Source: Psychrobacter sp. Pi2-52 (GTDB lineage Bacteria; Pseudomonadota; Gammaproteobacteria; Pseudomonadales; Moraxellaceae). From it: 64,000 nucleotides of DNA. Positions within the stretch are counted from its first letter, which is position 1. Each line of letters opens with the position of its first letter. The notes under the pieces were generated by a model. That model did no database searches. It was not told the origin of the DNA and saw only the letters and a program-made list of their open reading frames with translations. Made by a program: the position numbers and the translations under genes. This document shows, piece by piece, positions 9,649 through 21,600 of the stretch. The stretch is from positions 1-64,000 of the forward strand of contig NZ_CAJHBS010000012.1 of the NCBI RefSeq assembly GCF_904846705.1, in the 5' to 3' direction.

Positions 9649-12600
9649 ATCAGCGTGCATCTGGTATTGAAAAAAGAGAGAAAAATAGAAGTGTAAATTT
9701 AGAAAAAAGCAACAAACGAGCGCAACGTTTGGTTAAAAAACACGTTGATTTTGATTTGGTTGCAAAATCAGAAGATCAGCAAGAAGTTTTTAATATTATG
9801 TGGGAGGAGTTTGACAATGAATTAAAAAAACATAAAAGTTTTCGTAACTATCGCAGCTATGTCCACGGATATAACGAAGCAATCCGTTATTGCCAAAATT
9901 ATATTGAAGATTATGACATCAATGTAGGCTTTCCAAAATATATTGTGGTCTCTGATCGACCAAAGAGTTTTCGTACTGAGTCATGGTTTATAGACGGACA
10001 AAAAATACTTAGATTTTATATTAACTGGATAGATGGTTTAACTAATAAAAAACAACAACTCGTATTAGAAGATCTAATGCTGTCGCTTATTTTTCACAGC
10101 GCAGTACTAAAAGCGCCTGTATTGCAGGCTATTCTAAATAGCGTTATTGATGGTTCATTAAATATAGAATCTGTTTTTGGTTTGCCTTCAGTCACTATCA
10201 TAGTTGACGATACGACGTATCATACAAATACCATTATAGACTCAAAAGCGGTACATCAAGCTCAAGTCTTTTTATCACCATTATCTGTGCGATTAATCGA
10301 CCTGTATCAGCAGCAACCAAAATCTGCTCGAAAAACGAATGACATTAAGGTCAATGACCTACACACTAGCCTGCGAATGCAGCGTTCAACTAGCCATGTT
10401 CCGTTAGACATGGGTTTGAGTAAATTTTTAAAGAGTTCAATCTACGTATTAGAGGACTACCTTGGTATAGATATTCCTGAGCACACATGGTATCTGATTA
10501 CTGGTGATGAAAATGCATACAGTCTACCAAGAGATAATTGGCAATCTATTACTTATGATATCAGTCATCACGCTGACATGCATTATGATTTAAAGCTTCG
10601 CGTATTAAACGATGGCATGGCCAAAATCAAAAAAGCCAATCATTCCATAGCTATAGAAATTGCAAAATTATTTAAAAGAAAAAAAGATCAAAAAGTCTCA
10701 AAAACTACGTTTACAGCAGACTTAGAGCAACTTTACCAAGGTTTGCTGACTGATAGCGCCCCCTTGAATGAACTGGCTATTACAGGATGGCTTTTGTCTA
10801 AAACTGATAACTGTCAAGTCAGTAGCATCCAGACCTATAGTAATATGATCACTTATCGCTGGTTGGTTGTAACTGAAAGTGTGGATTTTTATGACTGCTC
10901 TACTGAGGACTTTGAGGGTATCTATAATGAATTGATTGAACTTGGCAAAACTGAAAAAGCTAAAAATACCATAGCTGCTCATATTGACGATATTCATCGT
11001 TATATGGTTAACAGTTTTAATATTGAACCTATTACACCATTATCTTCTGCAACTCGAGCCCATCATAAGACAGGCTATTTATCAGAAACCATGTTTCAAG
11101 CTGTCCTAATTAATGCTCAAAGCCTTAAGGTAGCTAAGGATGAGTCAGAGGCGATACAGCTTTCATTGATATTAGCTCAACGCTGCGGGCTTAGAATAGG
11201 CGAAATAGTTAAAATCAGGCTAAGAGATGTCGCCCAGTCATCAGCTTATCTAGAAGTCCGTGATAATAAATATGGAAATAACAAAACCAGCTCTGCGCTA
11301 CGGCGAGTACTCTTAAATCAGCTATTGACTGACTCAGATATGTTACTGCTTAAAAGAGTAGTAATCAGGCGGTGTCAAGGAACAGGAGACACTCTTATAG
11401 CCAGTCAATCTGGTAGACCTTATCTGTCAGGTGAGATGTCACGTATTTTGACAGACTTGATTAAAGGTGCTACTGGTCTTGCATATTTGACAACACATCA
11501 TTTAAGGCACAGCTGTCTGACTAATTTTCAGCTCATGTCTTTTTTATATGATAACAGCTATCGTTTTAATGATTATGAGCATGACAGCTTGCAGGCGCTA
11601 AAAAAATTATTGCCCTATGATGAAGATAAGGCACGTGAAATATTGAACTATATCGAAACATCGATACAGTATAAGAAAACATATGCATTAGCTGGCATAG
11701 CGGGTCATGCAAGCCCAAGTACTACTTTCGCTTCTTACGTCCATTTGATAGATATTGAGCTAGGGCTGCTTCTTTATCACACAAATTTTATGCTAAAACC
11801 TGAACACAGTGACGTGCTAGATGTGCCTAGACGTAGAAAAAGCGAGCTTAAAAACGATCCGATTGCTTTGAATGGCTATTTCATTAAGAAAATAAAGCTC
11901 AAGCCGCTTATGATGCCTAAAATCAAAAGCCAGCTTATAGACCCAGTAAGCGTAAAGCATAAAAAACGTAAGAAATATGCGTTTGATGAAGTACGCCAAG
12001 TTCTGAATGCTTACACGAAAAAAGGAGACTATACGCATACTGAATTAATAGATATTTTTGAGATAGAACCGCATGTTTTTGACGGTTGGCTTAGTAAGGC
12101 TCAGCACCTTAAGAATCACGCTGATTTTCAAACCATTCATAATAAACCAAGGTTATTTGAGTCTGAAAATAGTGATCAGCTCTTGCCGACTTTAGATAGA
12201 TTTATTGAAGATAGAGACTTAATGAAAAGAATGACTAATAAATTTCGAGAATTGTACAAGGTGGATAACAAAGATTTCGTTAATCAGTTTGTGTTATATA
12301 CGCTCAAAAAATCTCAATATCATAAAAACCATATTGGGTTTAATGACTCCGACATACTAAGAGATTATCTAAAAACTCTTCTAAAGATGATATATAAAAA
12401 AGACATACGCTTAAAAATCTATAATTACGAACAAGCAAATAGCGACGATTTAAAACAATGGCGTTCAATCATTAAAAGTTTTCCGAAATCTCAACTAAAT
12501 TTTGTGCAGCAGAGTAGCATTCAGAATGTAGGTGCAGAATATCAGAAAAAAATACGTGTTGATTTATCACTAGTTAGCCAAACCGAAAATGATAGGATTG

Positions 12601-12719
12601 AAAAAAGAACCGAGTCCGATCTGCCTATCAGTGCATGGACGGTAAGGACGCTACAAATATTTTGTCACTATGTATTTATTATGATTGGTGATCTTACACC
12701 AAGTAATCATCCTCAATGA
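9645..12719 (+). CDS. Very large tyrosine recombinase, second gene of the trio
   Basis: This is a 1024-residue protein with a full tyrosine-recombinase catalytic set in its middle: R517 (CGLRIGE), H618-x-x-R621-H622 (HHLRHS), H688 (AGHAS) and nucleophile Y698. About 480 residues precede this domain and 320 follow it; both flanks are unrecognised, Lys-rich in the tail, and probably DNA- or partner-binding. The start is a GTG overlapping the upstream stop by four bases, so the two proteins are likely made in fixed ratio. The small third gene follows after 15 bases. Intact active sites in both large proteins suggest a heteromeric recombinase. A relation to GmtZ/GmtY-type proteins is my inference from size and order. 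Confidence 0.75.
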   Translation: MNQRASGIEKREKNRSVNLEKSNKRAQRLVKKHVDFDLVAKSEDQQEVFNIMWEEFDNELKKHKSFRNYRSYVHGYNEAIRYCQNYIEDYDINVGFPKYIVVSDRPKSFRTESWFIDGQKILRFYINWIDGLTNKKQQLVLEDLMLSLIFHSAVLKAPVLQAILNSVIDGSLNIESVFGLPSVTIIVDDTTYHTNTIIDSKAVHQAQVFLSPLSVRLIDLYQQQPKSARKTNDIKVNDLHTSLRMQRSTSHVPLDMGLSKFLKSSIYVLEDYLGIDIPEHTWYLITGDENAYSLPRDNWQSITYDISHHADMHYDLKLRVLNDGMAKIKKANHSIAIEIAKLFKRKKDQKVSKTTFTADLEQLYQGLLTDSAPLNELAITGWLLSKTDNCQVSSIQTYSNMITYRWLVVTESVDFYDCSTEDFEGIYNELIELGKTEKAKNTIAAHIDDIHRYMVNSFNIEPITPLSSATRAHHKTGYLSETMFQAVLINAQSLKVAKDESEAIQLSLILAQRCGLRIGEIVKIRLRDVAQSSAYLEVRDNKYGNNKTSSALRRVLLNQLLTDSDMLLLKRVVIRRCQGTGDTLIASQSGRPYLSGEMSRILTDLIKGATGLAYLTTHHLRHSCLTNFQLMSFLYDNSYRFNDYEHDSLQALKKLLPYDEDKAREILNYIETSIQYKKTYALAGIAGHASPSTTFASYVHLIDIELGLLLYHTNFMLKPEHSDVLDVPRRRKSELKNDPIALNGYFIKKIKLKPLMMPKIKSQLIDPVSVKHKKRKKYAFDEVRQVLNAYTKKGDYTHTELIDIFEIEPHVFDGWLSKAQHLKNHADFQTIHNKPRLFESENSDQLLPTLDRFIEDRDLMKRMTNKFRELYKVDNKDFVNQFVLYTLKKSQYHKNHIGFNDSDILRDYLKTLLKMIYKKDIRLKIYNYEQANSDDLKQWRSIIKSFPKSQLNFVQQSSIQNVGAEYQKKIRVDLSLVSQTENDRIEKRTESDLPISAWTVRTLQIFCHYVFIMIGDLTPSNHPQ

Positions 12720-12734
12720 CTTAGGAATAACATA

Positions 12735-13319
12735 ATGAACTTGGCCTCTAAAACCATAATTCCAAATAGTAAAACAGTTATTAAATTCCATCCTCTAGCT
12801 CAGAGTCTATATACACTTATTAATGAATCCTATTTGCTTGGTGACCAACAGGATTTTTTAGCCGATATGACTGTGAGACCCCAGCCTCATAGAGGACTGC
12901 CAATTAACAATATATCGATGATTAGCCAAGGATCAGGGACAAATGCTTATCGTATAATAGGAGGCTGCTTTAATCCCATATTTGATATCAATAACATAAA
13001 TACTGAAAATACGTTGTTCCACAGTTATAGTCACTCTAAAAAAATTAGCAAGGGTGAGTTCGAACAAGAGATTATAGATTTTATCTATATGGACTTTATT
13101 AGATCTATCTCAATTTTATCCTTAAAAAAGCCTGCGACGATGGAGCTTAAGTTAAGGGAGCTTAGCAAAGAGTATAAAAGTGATATCTGGAGCATGTTGT
13201 TTGTTAGTGGTAAAAGTTACTTACGTCAAATTGATTTTGCGAATTTATTAGATATAGAGCGTGATACGATAAACAAGCAGCGCGAGTCCACTGTTAATAA
13301 GAAAAATGGCAGTAATTAG
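12735..13319 (+). CDS. Small third protein of the recombinase trio
   Basis: This 194-residue protein has an AGGA ribosome binding site and lies 15 bases after the second recombinase, so it belongs to the same operon. I do not recognise a catalytic domain. The C-terminal part (around QIDFANLLDIERDTINKQRE) reads like a helix-turn-helix, suggesting DNA binding. The position and size fit the third, non-recombinase member of a Gamma-Mobile-Trio (GmtX-like), which is an inference. No signal peptide or membrane segment is visible. Confidence 0.55.
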   Translation: MNLASKTIIPNSKTVIKFHPLAQSLYTLINESYLLGDQQDFLADMTVRPQPHRGLPINNISMISQGSGTNAYRIIGGCFNPIFDINNINTENTLFHSYSHSKKISKGEFEQEIIDFIYMDFIRSISILSLKKPATMELKLRELSKEYKSDIWSMLFVSGKSYLRQIDFANLLDIERDTINKQRESTVNKKNGSN

Positions 13320-13741
13320 AGCTATATATTATTGGAGCCTTAGCATTGTTAGTGTTGAGTTTTAAGACTTGTTTGGCTATATTTCAAGGTAGATTCATTA
13401 TTAATCACGAATGGTGTTTACCGATGGTTCGAACATAATGATATTATCTACATCCCGCTTGCACGCGTGTGTAGCCAAACGAGGCGTTACTTGAGCTTTC
13501 AAAGCCTGACATTAAACTATGGAAGCTTAGCAAATATAAATCAAATCAAAAACCTACGTTATAGCAATTGATATCTAAACTGCTCAATTTAAATACTTAT
13601 CTGCGGCATAATTCTTTATAGGAATAAGCCTTATATAAATAAGCTTATTCCTATAAAGAAGTATTCATTTAATACAAAGTAAGCACTCAAAAGTATATTA
13701 AAAACAATGAAGTAGATATTAATAAACAATGCAAAAAAAGC
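13320..13741. other. Non-coding interval between the recombinase trio and the CDI locus
   Basis: This interval holds no convincing gene. It contains a 9-base inverted pair GTTTGGCTA (13371-13379) and TAGCCAAAC (13472-13480), and a much stronger 16-base hairpin at 13614-13658 listed separately. It may contain the end of the trio element. Confidence 0.4.
13614..13658. repeat. Perfect 16-base inverted repeat (hairpin) between the trio and cdiB
   Basis: Arms 13614-13629 and 13643-13658 are exact reverse complements around a 13-base spacer. No T run follows on the plus strand, so it is not a standard terminator for the trio. It could be a protein-binding or recombination site, or a structured 5' element upstream of the cdi promoter. 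Confidence 0.7.
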
Positions 13742-13770
13742 TTGCAATGAGCTGCTATCAATAGCATAAT
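13742..13770 (+). promoter_or_regulatory. Candidate promoter of the cdiBAI operon
   Basis: TTGCAA (13742-13747), a 17-base spacer and CATAAT (13765-13770) lie 26 bases before the cdiB start codon, a near-consensus sigma-70 layout with a short leader. Confidence 0.5.
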
Positions 13771-13796
13771 TTTGCCATTATGAAAATGGTGGACTT

Positions 13797-15587
13797 ATGT
13801 ATACAAGTATTTTTGGTCAGAATAGAGCAGGATACGCTTGGCGGTTTTTATCGATCAGTGTGGCAAGTATTTTGATGACCATGACTGCTCAAGCGATCAC
13901 CCCTGAGCAGTATCAAGAACAGCGCACCGAAGCGTTGCAGCAACAGCAAATCATCAATCCTACCGTCAACATTGATACCAATGAATTCAAGGCAGCACCG
14001 TCGACTGCTATAGCCCCTTCTGATACTAACAATATTGACTTAGCTTCAAGTCCCTGCTTCGATATTAATAATATCTATCTAACCGGTGATCTGAGCGAGC
14101 AATTCAGCTTTGCACTGACGCCCTATACGATGGGTAAGTCCTCCTTACTTGGCAGCTGCTTATCCGTCAATGACATTAATCAACTGGTCACCAACGTTCA
14201 AAACCGCATTATTGAAGAAGGTTACGTGACCACTCGCGTCTTGGTACAAAATCAAAACCTTAAATCTGGCAATCTATTCCTCACCCTCATTCCTGGACGT
14301 ATCGATCAAATTGTCGCCACCGACATTAAAGCGTCCCGTCCTATCTATACTGACGGTAGTGGCAACCCTGCCAACTTTGCACCAGCCATGCCGATGCAGT
14401 CTGGCGATCTACTCAATGTACGCGATATCGAGCAAGCGCTTGAGAACTTCAAGCGCGTACCAACTGCCGATGCTGATTTCTCCATTGCGCCAAGCAGCCG
14501 TATTAGCGCTCCAGGCTATAGCGACATTCAAGTGAAATGGCAACAGGATAAACGCTGGCGCTTATCTGCCTCTGTTGATGACTCAGGACAAGAGAGCACT
14601 GGCGTCTATCAAGGTAACGTTACTTTGTCACTAGACAACCCGACTTGGCATAACGATTTATTATATCTGTCTTATAACCATGATCTTGATGGTGGTAATG
14701 ACAAGAATGATGGAAGTTGGGGCTACAACGTTGGGTATGTACTGCCTGTTGATAATACCCAGCTCACCCTTACGCACAGCGGCTATAACTATGATCAGAC
14801 GGTTGCCGGTGCCAATCAAGATTATGTCTACAGCGGTGAGTCTTATAACACGGAAGCATTAGTCAGCCACTTGGTCCATCGTGACAATCACAGTAAAACC
14901 TACCTAAAAGCGGGTGGTTATGCCAAGCAGCAAAACAACTTCATCGACGATACTGAAATTGAAGTACAGCGCCGTCGCACTGCAGGGTATAAAGCAGGTA
15001 TTGGTTACGAGACCATCATTGGTAAAACCCAATGGATAGGCGATGTGATCTATCAGCGTGGTACGGCTGCCTTTAATGCCATCAGTCCGCCTGAAGCCTT
15101 ATTTAATGAAGGCAGTGCGCGTGCCGGTATCATCAAAACCAACATTGATGTCAACCAACCTATTAAGCTTGCTGATAGAGCACTAAATTACCATGCAGCG
15201 TTCAAAGGGCAATATGCGACAGAGGCATTGACACCCAATGAGCGCTTTAGCATTGGTGGTCGCTATAGTGTACGCGGCTTTGATGGTGAGCGTAGCTTAA
15301 GTGGCGATCATGGTGCTTTACTAAGACAAGAGCTGAGTGCCTATCTAGGAGATAAGCCACATGCAGTTTATGCGGGTATTGATGCCGGTTATGTGAAGCT
15401 CGACAATGCTGCGCAAGATGATCTACTGCTTGGCAATCATTTGGTTGGCGGGGTCGTTGGTGTTAAAGGCTATGTCACGCCGATTAGAACCAGCTATGAC
15501 TTATTTGCTGGTTATCCATTAGCCCAGCCCGATAACTTTAGTGATAAAGAGTGGGTGACGGGCTTTAGCTTGGGTTGGCAGTATTAA
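13797..15587 (+). CDS. cdiB: CdiB, two-partner secretion outer-membrane transporter (ShlB/FhaC family)
   Basis: This 596-residue Omp85-superfamily transporter exports the CdiA filament encoded next. It begins with a signal peptide (residues about 1-33, ending TAQA), then a Gln-rich linker, two POTRA-type domains (about 80-240, with PGRIDQI in the second), and a beta-barrel. The conserved loop-6 motif VRGFDGERSLSGDHG is present near residue 500. The protein ends in an aromatic-tipped strand (SLGWQY), as needed for barrel insertion. The start has GGTGGA five bases upstream. The gene order cdiB-cdiA-cdiI is the E. coli type. The length is normal for the family. Confidence 0.92.
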   Translation: MYTSIFGQNRAGYAWRFLSISVASILMTMTAQAITPEQYQEQRTEALQQQQIINPTVNIDTNEFKAAPSTAIAPSDTNNIDLASSPCFDINNIYLTGDLSEQFSFALTPYTMGKSSLLGSCLSVNDINQLVTNVQNRIIEEGYVTTRVLVQNQNLKSGNLFLTLIPGRIDQIVATDIKASRPIYTDGSGNPANFAPAMPMQSGDLLNVRDIEQALENFKRVPTADADFSIAPSSRISAPGYSDIQVKWQQDKRWRLSASVDDSGQESTGVYQGNVTLSLDNPTWHNDLLYLSYNHDLDGGNDKNDGSWGYNVGYVLPVDNTQLTLTHSGYNYDQTVAGANQDYVYSGESYNTEALVSHLVHRDNHSKTYLKAGGYAKQQNNFIDDTEIEVQRRRTAGYKAGIGYETIIGKTQWIGDVIYQRGTAAFNAISPPEALFNEGSARAGIIKTNIDVNQPIKLADRALNYHAAFKGQYATEALTPNERFSIGGRYSVRGFDGERSLSGDHGALLRQELSAYLGDKPHAVYAGIDAGYVKLDNAAQDDLLLGNHLVGGVVGVKGYVTPIRTSYDLFAGYPLAQPDNFSDKEWVTGFSLGWQY

Positions 15588-15667
15588 GACTCGCTTTTAA
15601 GCGCTATTAAATTTCTTAGCTCAAAAAAATATTTGTCATAAACAATGCTATACCTAAGGACATCATT

Positions 15668-18600
15668 ATGAACAGTGGTTGCTACCGAGTTATCTTTAAT
15701 AAAGCCCGTGGTATGTTAATGGTGGTGTCAGAGGCGGCACGCTCTCAAGGCAAAACAGGTAATCCTGCTAATAGCGGTAGTGAAGTAAGCCAAGTAGCAG
15801 GCGCTTCGCAAGCGGCTGCTCAAACAAATAGTACCTATCAAGGCGGTCAGCTTATAGCCCTGCGCTCGCATGTATTGCTAGTGCTAGGGCTTGCCACCAT
15901 CGTTGCTAGCAGCGCCAGTATCAGTAATAGCGCTTATGCCGACAGCACTAAAATCGTTGCTGATCGTAACGCTGCTGCCAATCAACAAGCAACCATATTA
16001 AAGTCTTCGAACGGCACCACTCAAGTGAATATTCAAGCCCCAAGCGCGGCTGGCGTCTCACGCAACGTCTTTAGTCAGTTTGATGTGGGTGCTGATGGTG
16101 CTATCTTAAATAACAGTCGCACCAATGCTCAGACGCAGCTTGCTGGTTGGGTTGAGGGTAATCCGTATCTGGCTCGCGGTGAAGCCCGTGTTATTTTAAA
16201 TGAGGTTAATTCAAGTGATCCAAGTCGTTTAAGTGGCTACACTGAAATTGCAGGCGGACGAGCTGAGCTGGTGATTGCCAATCCTGCTGGTATCAGTTGT
16301 GCCGGTTGCGGATTCATTAACGCTTCGCGTACGACATTGACGACTGGCAATGCTTTGATGGATCAAGGTAAGCTCACTGGCTTTGATGTGACAGGTGGTA
16401 AGGTTCGTATAGATGGTGATGGTTTAGATACCAGCGGCTCTGACTACACGCAGATATTAGCAAAGACTTCTGAGATTAATGCTGCTGTCTATGCTAAGAA
16501 TTTAGATGTCATCACTGGCAGCAATAAAGTCAGTTATGAGGCTGATGCTGCAGATACCGTTATTGCGCCAACGAGCAGTGCGACCAATAGTAATGCTAGC
16601 AACACTTCAACCGGTGTGGCGCTTGATGTGTCAGCACTTGGTGCGATGTATGCAGGGAAAATCCGTCTGATTGGTACCGATAAAGGCATGGGTGTGACCA
16701 ATGCGGGTAGCATCATTGCAAGCTCTGGTGGCTTACAATTAGACAATGATGGTAATTTGATCAACTCAGGCAGCTTGATTGCTAACCAAGGTAAAGTCAA
16801 TATCGCCACTCGTGGCAATAGCGTTAATAACTCAGGAACGATTGCCAGTTCCCGCGACGGCATTGATATTGATAGTGCTACTTTAGCTAATAGCGGGGTT
16901 GTTAGTAGTTATGATAAGACGAAAGCCATTACCCAACAGCGTATTACCAATACAGGCACCATCAGTAGTGGACAGCTACAGTTAAAGACTATCGATTTAG
17001 ACAACCGAGGTTTGATTGAGCAAACCGGGTCAGGAAGTCTAGCGGTAAAAACCCAAAAGCTGGTTAATAACGATCAAGCAGTTATTGGTCAAGCGCTCTA
17101 TGATAATCAGCCAACAACGACAGCGCCAACGGTCAATTCTCCACCAAGTACCGCTAACACGGGTTCACAAAACCAAGTGGTAGATAATACCAGCCCATCA
17201 AACCCTACGCCCAGTCCTGATGCTCCCTCAATTCCCGCGCTAGCTCCGGTGACTGCTAGTGGTTCAATTACCGCAAATACGCTAACTAATGCTACTAGCA
17301 ATGCAGTGATCACAGCGAATGGCAACACAGCAGTACAAGCTAACGATATTAGTAATACAGCAAAATCAAGCATAGCCGTTGATAAACTCATCACCAACAA
17401 TCAGCAAGCTAGTAATCGTCTCAATAACGATAATAGTCGTATACAGATGACTGGTGCAGATTGGAAGCTTGAGCAGTTTAGTAATAACAAAGGTCAAATT
17501 ATCAGTCAGCAAAATCTCAATATTGACAGTCAGCAAGGTATCGATAATACGGCGGGTACACTAGCCAGTCAAAAAGACATCACCCTAATGACCCAAGGTG
17601 ATCTCAATAACACTCAAGGCGTCATACAAGCTCAGCGTGTGGCTGTACAAGGTGATCAATTAGATAATACCAAAGGTAAAGTATATGCCGAGAACGCTGC
17701 TAATTTAACGATTGACGGTAAAGCTAATAATACTCAAGGAGCGATAAGTGCTAAGCAAGAGGTCGAAATCGCTACTGGATCGCTTATTTCGCAAGATAGT
17801 GGTCTTATCCGTAGCGGCAAAGCATTAAATCTTACAGTCAAAGATCGATTGGAAAACTTAGATAACTCGCTGATTGCAGCTGGAACTCATGTAGATATTA
17901 AAGCAAATAATATTGCTCAAGATGTGACTTCGAAAACGATTGCTGGATTAGATCAGCAAGGCGCGTTATCTACCGATGAGTATGATTTAACCATCACCAC
18001 TAAAGGCGCTCAAGACAACCAAGGTCAAAATATTGCGACTGGCAATTTAGCCATGGTTGGTAGTGGTCTTGAATTGAATAGAAGTACTCTACAAGCGAAT
18101 AATATTAAGTTATCGGCAAAAGATAAAGACGTAAATCTGCAAAACAGTAAAGTATATGCCGATGGCAACTTTGATCTAAAAGCGGCGCAAGACGCTAGGC
18201 TTAATAGTAGCGAGATATCAGCTAAGCAGATAGATATATTGGCGTCGAATATAGATAATACCGCAGGTAATCTATATGCCGACTCTACTATTAATTTGAA
18301 TCAAACAAAGCCTAATGGCACACTTTTAAATACTTCGGGAAAAATAGCAAGTAAAGATGCCCTAAACATCACCTTTGATACCGTTAATAACACGGGTAAA
18401 GATGCCTTATTACTCTCTGAGAAAACGATAAATATTAAATCTTTGCGAGTGAACAATAACAATCAGCTCGTTGATAAAAAATTCACCGGTGGCATACAAG
18501 CACAAGACATCACTATTGCTGCGCAGAAGCTAGATAACACCGAAGGGTATATCAGTAGTGACAATAGCAATCTACTTATTTCTAAAGATCTAAAAAACAC

Positions 18601-21600
18601 TAAAGGTTATATCTACGGTGGAACTGATTTAAACATTGGTAGCCCCGAACAAACTCTAAAACTGAATAATAATCAGGGCGAATTAAGAAGCAAGCAAAAC
18701 ATTAATATTATCGCTGATAGCGTTACTAACACTAAAGGATTAATTGCCAGCCAAGGCAATGCTGCAATTAAGGCTAAGCAAGATTACTTGCATCAAGCAG
18801 GCGACAATTTACTGGTCAACAAGCAGCTATCAATTCAAACGTTAGGCAATATCGATAATCAGTCTGATCTTAAAGCGGGTGAGAGATTAATCCTACAAGC
18901 TAATAATGTCACTAATGATATTGGCGCTCAAATCGTTAGCAATGATGTCAATGTTCAAGCCACAAAAACTTTGCATAATAAAGGTTTGATCAATGCTAAT
19001 GATTTGCGTCTACAAGCAAACTACTTAGATAATGATAGTGCCAAGATTTATGGTACTACTGTTTTAATCAAAGCTAATACTATCAACAACCAAGGTCATC
19101 GTTCCAGTGATAAAGGCGCTATCATCGCCTCACGTGGTGATATGACTTTAATCGCCGATACGGTTAACAATCAAAGTGGCAATGTCACCTATAGCAAAGC
19201 ACAAGATAATGCATGGATATTAAGTAATGGCAACTTAACCATTGGCGGGGCTATCGATGACAAAGGCGTTATCACTGCCAATGCAAAGGCTGTCAATAAT
19301 ATCAGCGGTCGCATCGAAGCCTTCAACAATCTGTCGATAACAGCTGATAAGCTATTAAATAAAAATGCGTCTTTTAAGACAGAGATACAAGATGTTGCAG
19401 GTAGTGACACTCAAAAGACATTTATCATACCAGGAGGCACCGCTAACAAAATACCTTTAGATAAATTAAGGTGGGTAAATTGGAGCCGCGCTGGTCTTTA
19501 TAAGTATGCAAGCGACACCGACAACGCGATTGAAAACGGTCAGCTTGGTCAAGCACCGATACCTGATGCTACTAGCTGCAGTAATGGTGATAATAGTGTC
19601 TGTACCTTAAATTATGGTAACGACTCTGAGGTTTGGGCCTACTTTAATCTGACGCCGCCGACTGTCGAGGCGCCACAAACCCCTACTATAACTGAGCCTA
19701 CTAAACCTGTAGGACAAGAAAGCTGTAATGATCCCGCTAGTGCTGCCTGTAGTGCCTACAATACTGCTTATGAGCAGTACCAGCAGCAGCAAAAAGAATA
19801 TGACCAAGCTTGGCAAGATTATAATGCTAAGGCTGACGTCTGGGAGGAGCAAGATAGTGAGAAGTATGAAGCACTAGACAATGCCATTCGTGCTTATAAC
19901 GCCGGCTACGGTCGCATTGAGATCAAAAAATGGACGCAAATCATAGTCAATGAGCGTCAAAGACAAAGTGTGGTAACTGACTCCTCTCCTGCGCAAATCA
20001 TCGCCGGCGGTGATATGACGTTAGATATAGATAACGTCGTCAACGACAAGAGCCAGATATTAGCAGGCGGCCTTATCGACTTTGATGAAACCTCACAAAG
20101 TCTTGAGCAAATCGATGGCGATGGTAAGCTTCAAGTCGTACAAAATGGTACCAGTCAATACACCAAGTCGCGCTGGAGAGGTGGTTTTAAGCGTTATCAT
20201 CAAAGGGACTGGGATGATAAGCAAGCTTATACCGATTTTCAAGAGACCACTATTAAATTACCCGTTTCGCAGTGGCAGCAGAACGCTGATCTGACTTTAC
20301 AAGGGCAACAGGCACCAAACATTGATAACCAAATCAAAGATGGTGGTCCTGCCTTATCTAATTTGCAAAAAGGCGACGGCCCTACTAATAATACCGCTAT
20401 TAACGTCGCCACTTCACCATCTGGCGATGAAATAAGAAGTGTCAGTGGCGCCACTAACCTGCCCAATAATAGCTTATATAATATCAATCCAGATAGCCAA
20501 AATGACTATTTGATTGAAAGTGATCCTGCCTTTACTGGCTATCGCAATTGGCTCACCTCAGACTATATGCTCGATAGACTCAAGCTTGATCCTAATATCA
20601 CCCAAAAACGCTTAGGTGATGGCTATTACGAGCAGCAGTATATTCGTGATCAAATCATGATGCTGACGGGTCGCTACTATCTACAAGATTACAGCACTCA
20701 AGATGCACAGTTTAAAGGGCTGATGGATGCGGGCGTTACCACCGCGCAGACGTTAAATCTACGTCCAGGTATTGCTCTTAGTGCAAGTCAAGTGGCTAAT
20801 CTAACCAGCGATATCATCTGGATGGAGCAGCAACAGGTCACTCTCGCGGATGGCAGCACTCAAAGCGTACTGGTGCCAAAAGTCTATGTTCGAGCCAACC
20901 AAGGCGCGATCAGAGGAGACGGTAGCTTTATTGCCGCCGAAAGAGTAAACCTAAGCCTAACGGGTAATCTAGATAACCAAGGACTGATCTCTGCTCAAAA
21001 AACGCTCAATATCGATGCTGATAATATCAATAATACCAATGGTGGTCGCCTACGTGCGGCTGATGCCAGATTAACTGCTGAGAATAAAATAACCAACGTG
21101 GGCGGTAGCATCTTTGCTGACAATACTTTAGGTCTAAAAGCCAAGAGTGTTGAGAATACGAGCACCACCTTTACTACCAACAACCAGCTTGGCGCTAGTA
21201 GCGCGACACGCACAGGCATTGATCAAGTAGCATCAATCGGTGTTGGTGACGGCCTGCGAGGTCAAGTGGATGCTAATGGTAAAGCGCTCACTACTTTGGC
21301 GATCAACGCGACTAATGATGTCACTTTCAACGCTGGGATTTTAAATAATCAAGGCGGCAACACCCAAATCGTCTCTAAAGAAGGCAATGTGGCCTTTAAC
21401 GCTATCAATACGGGCAATGAAATCCGTGCCATTGGCGATGCTAATAACTACTACATAGACGGTCAAAGCCAAGATATCGGCAGCCGTGTCTCAAGCTATG
21501 GTGATCTTGATATCGCCGCTAAAAATGTTTCAGGAACCGCAGCGACACTGACCAGCGATAGTGGTAATACCTCTATCTACGCTGAAAAAGATATCACCTT

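Noticed and set aside
13371..13480. 9-base inverted pair GTTTGGCTA / TAGCCAAAC as insertion-sequence ends
   Set aside because: The arms are short, there is no target duplication and no coding remnant between them.
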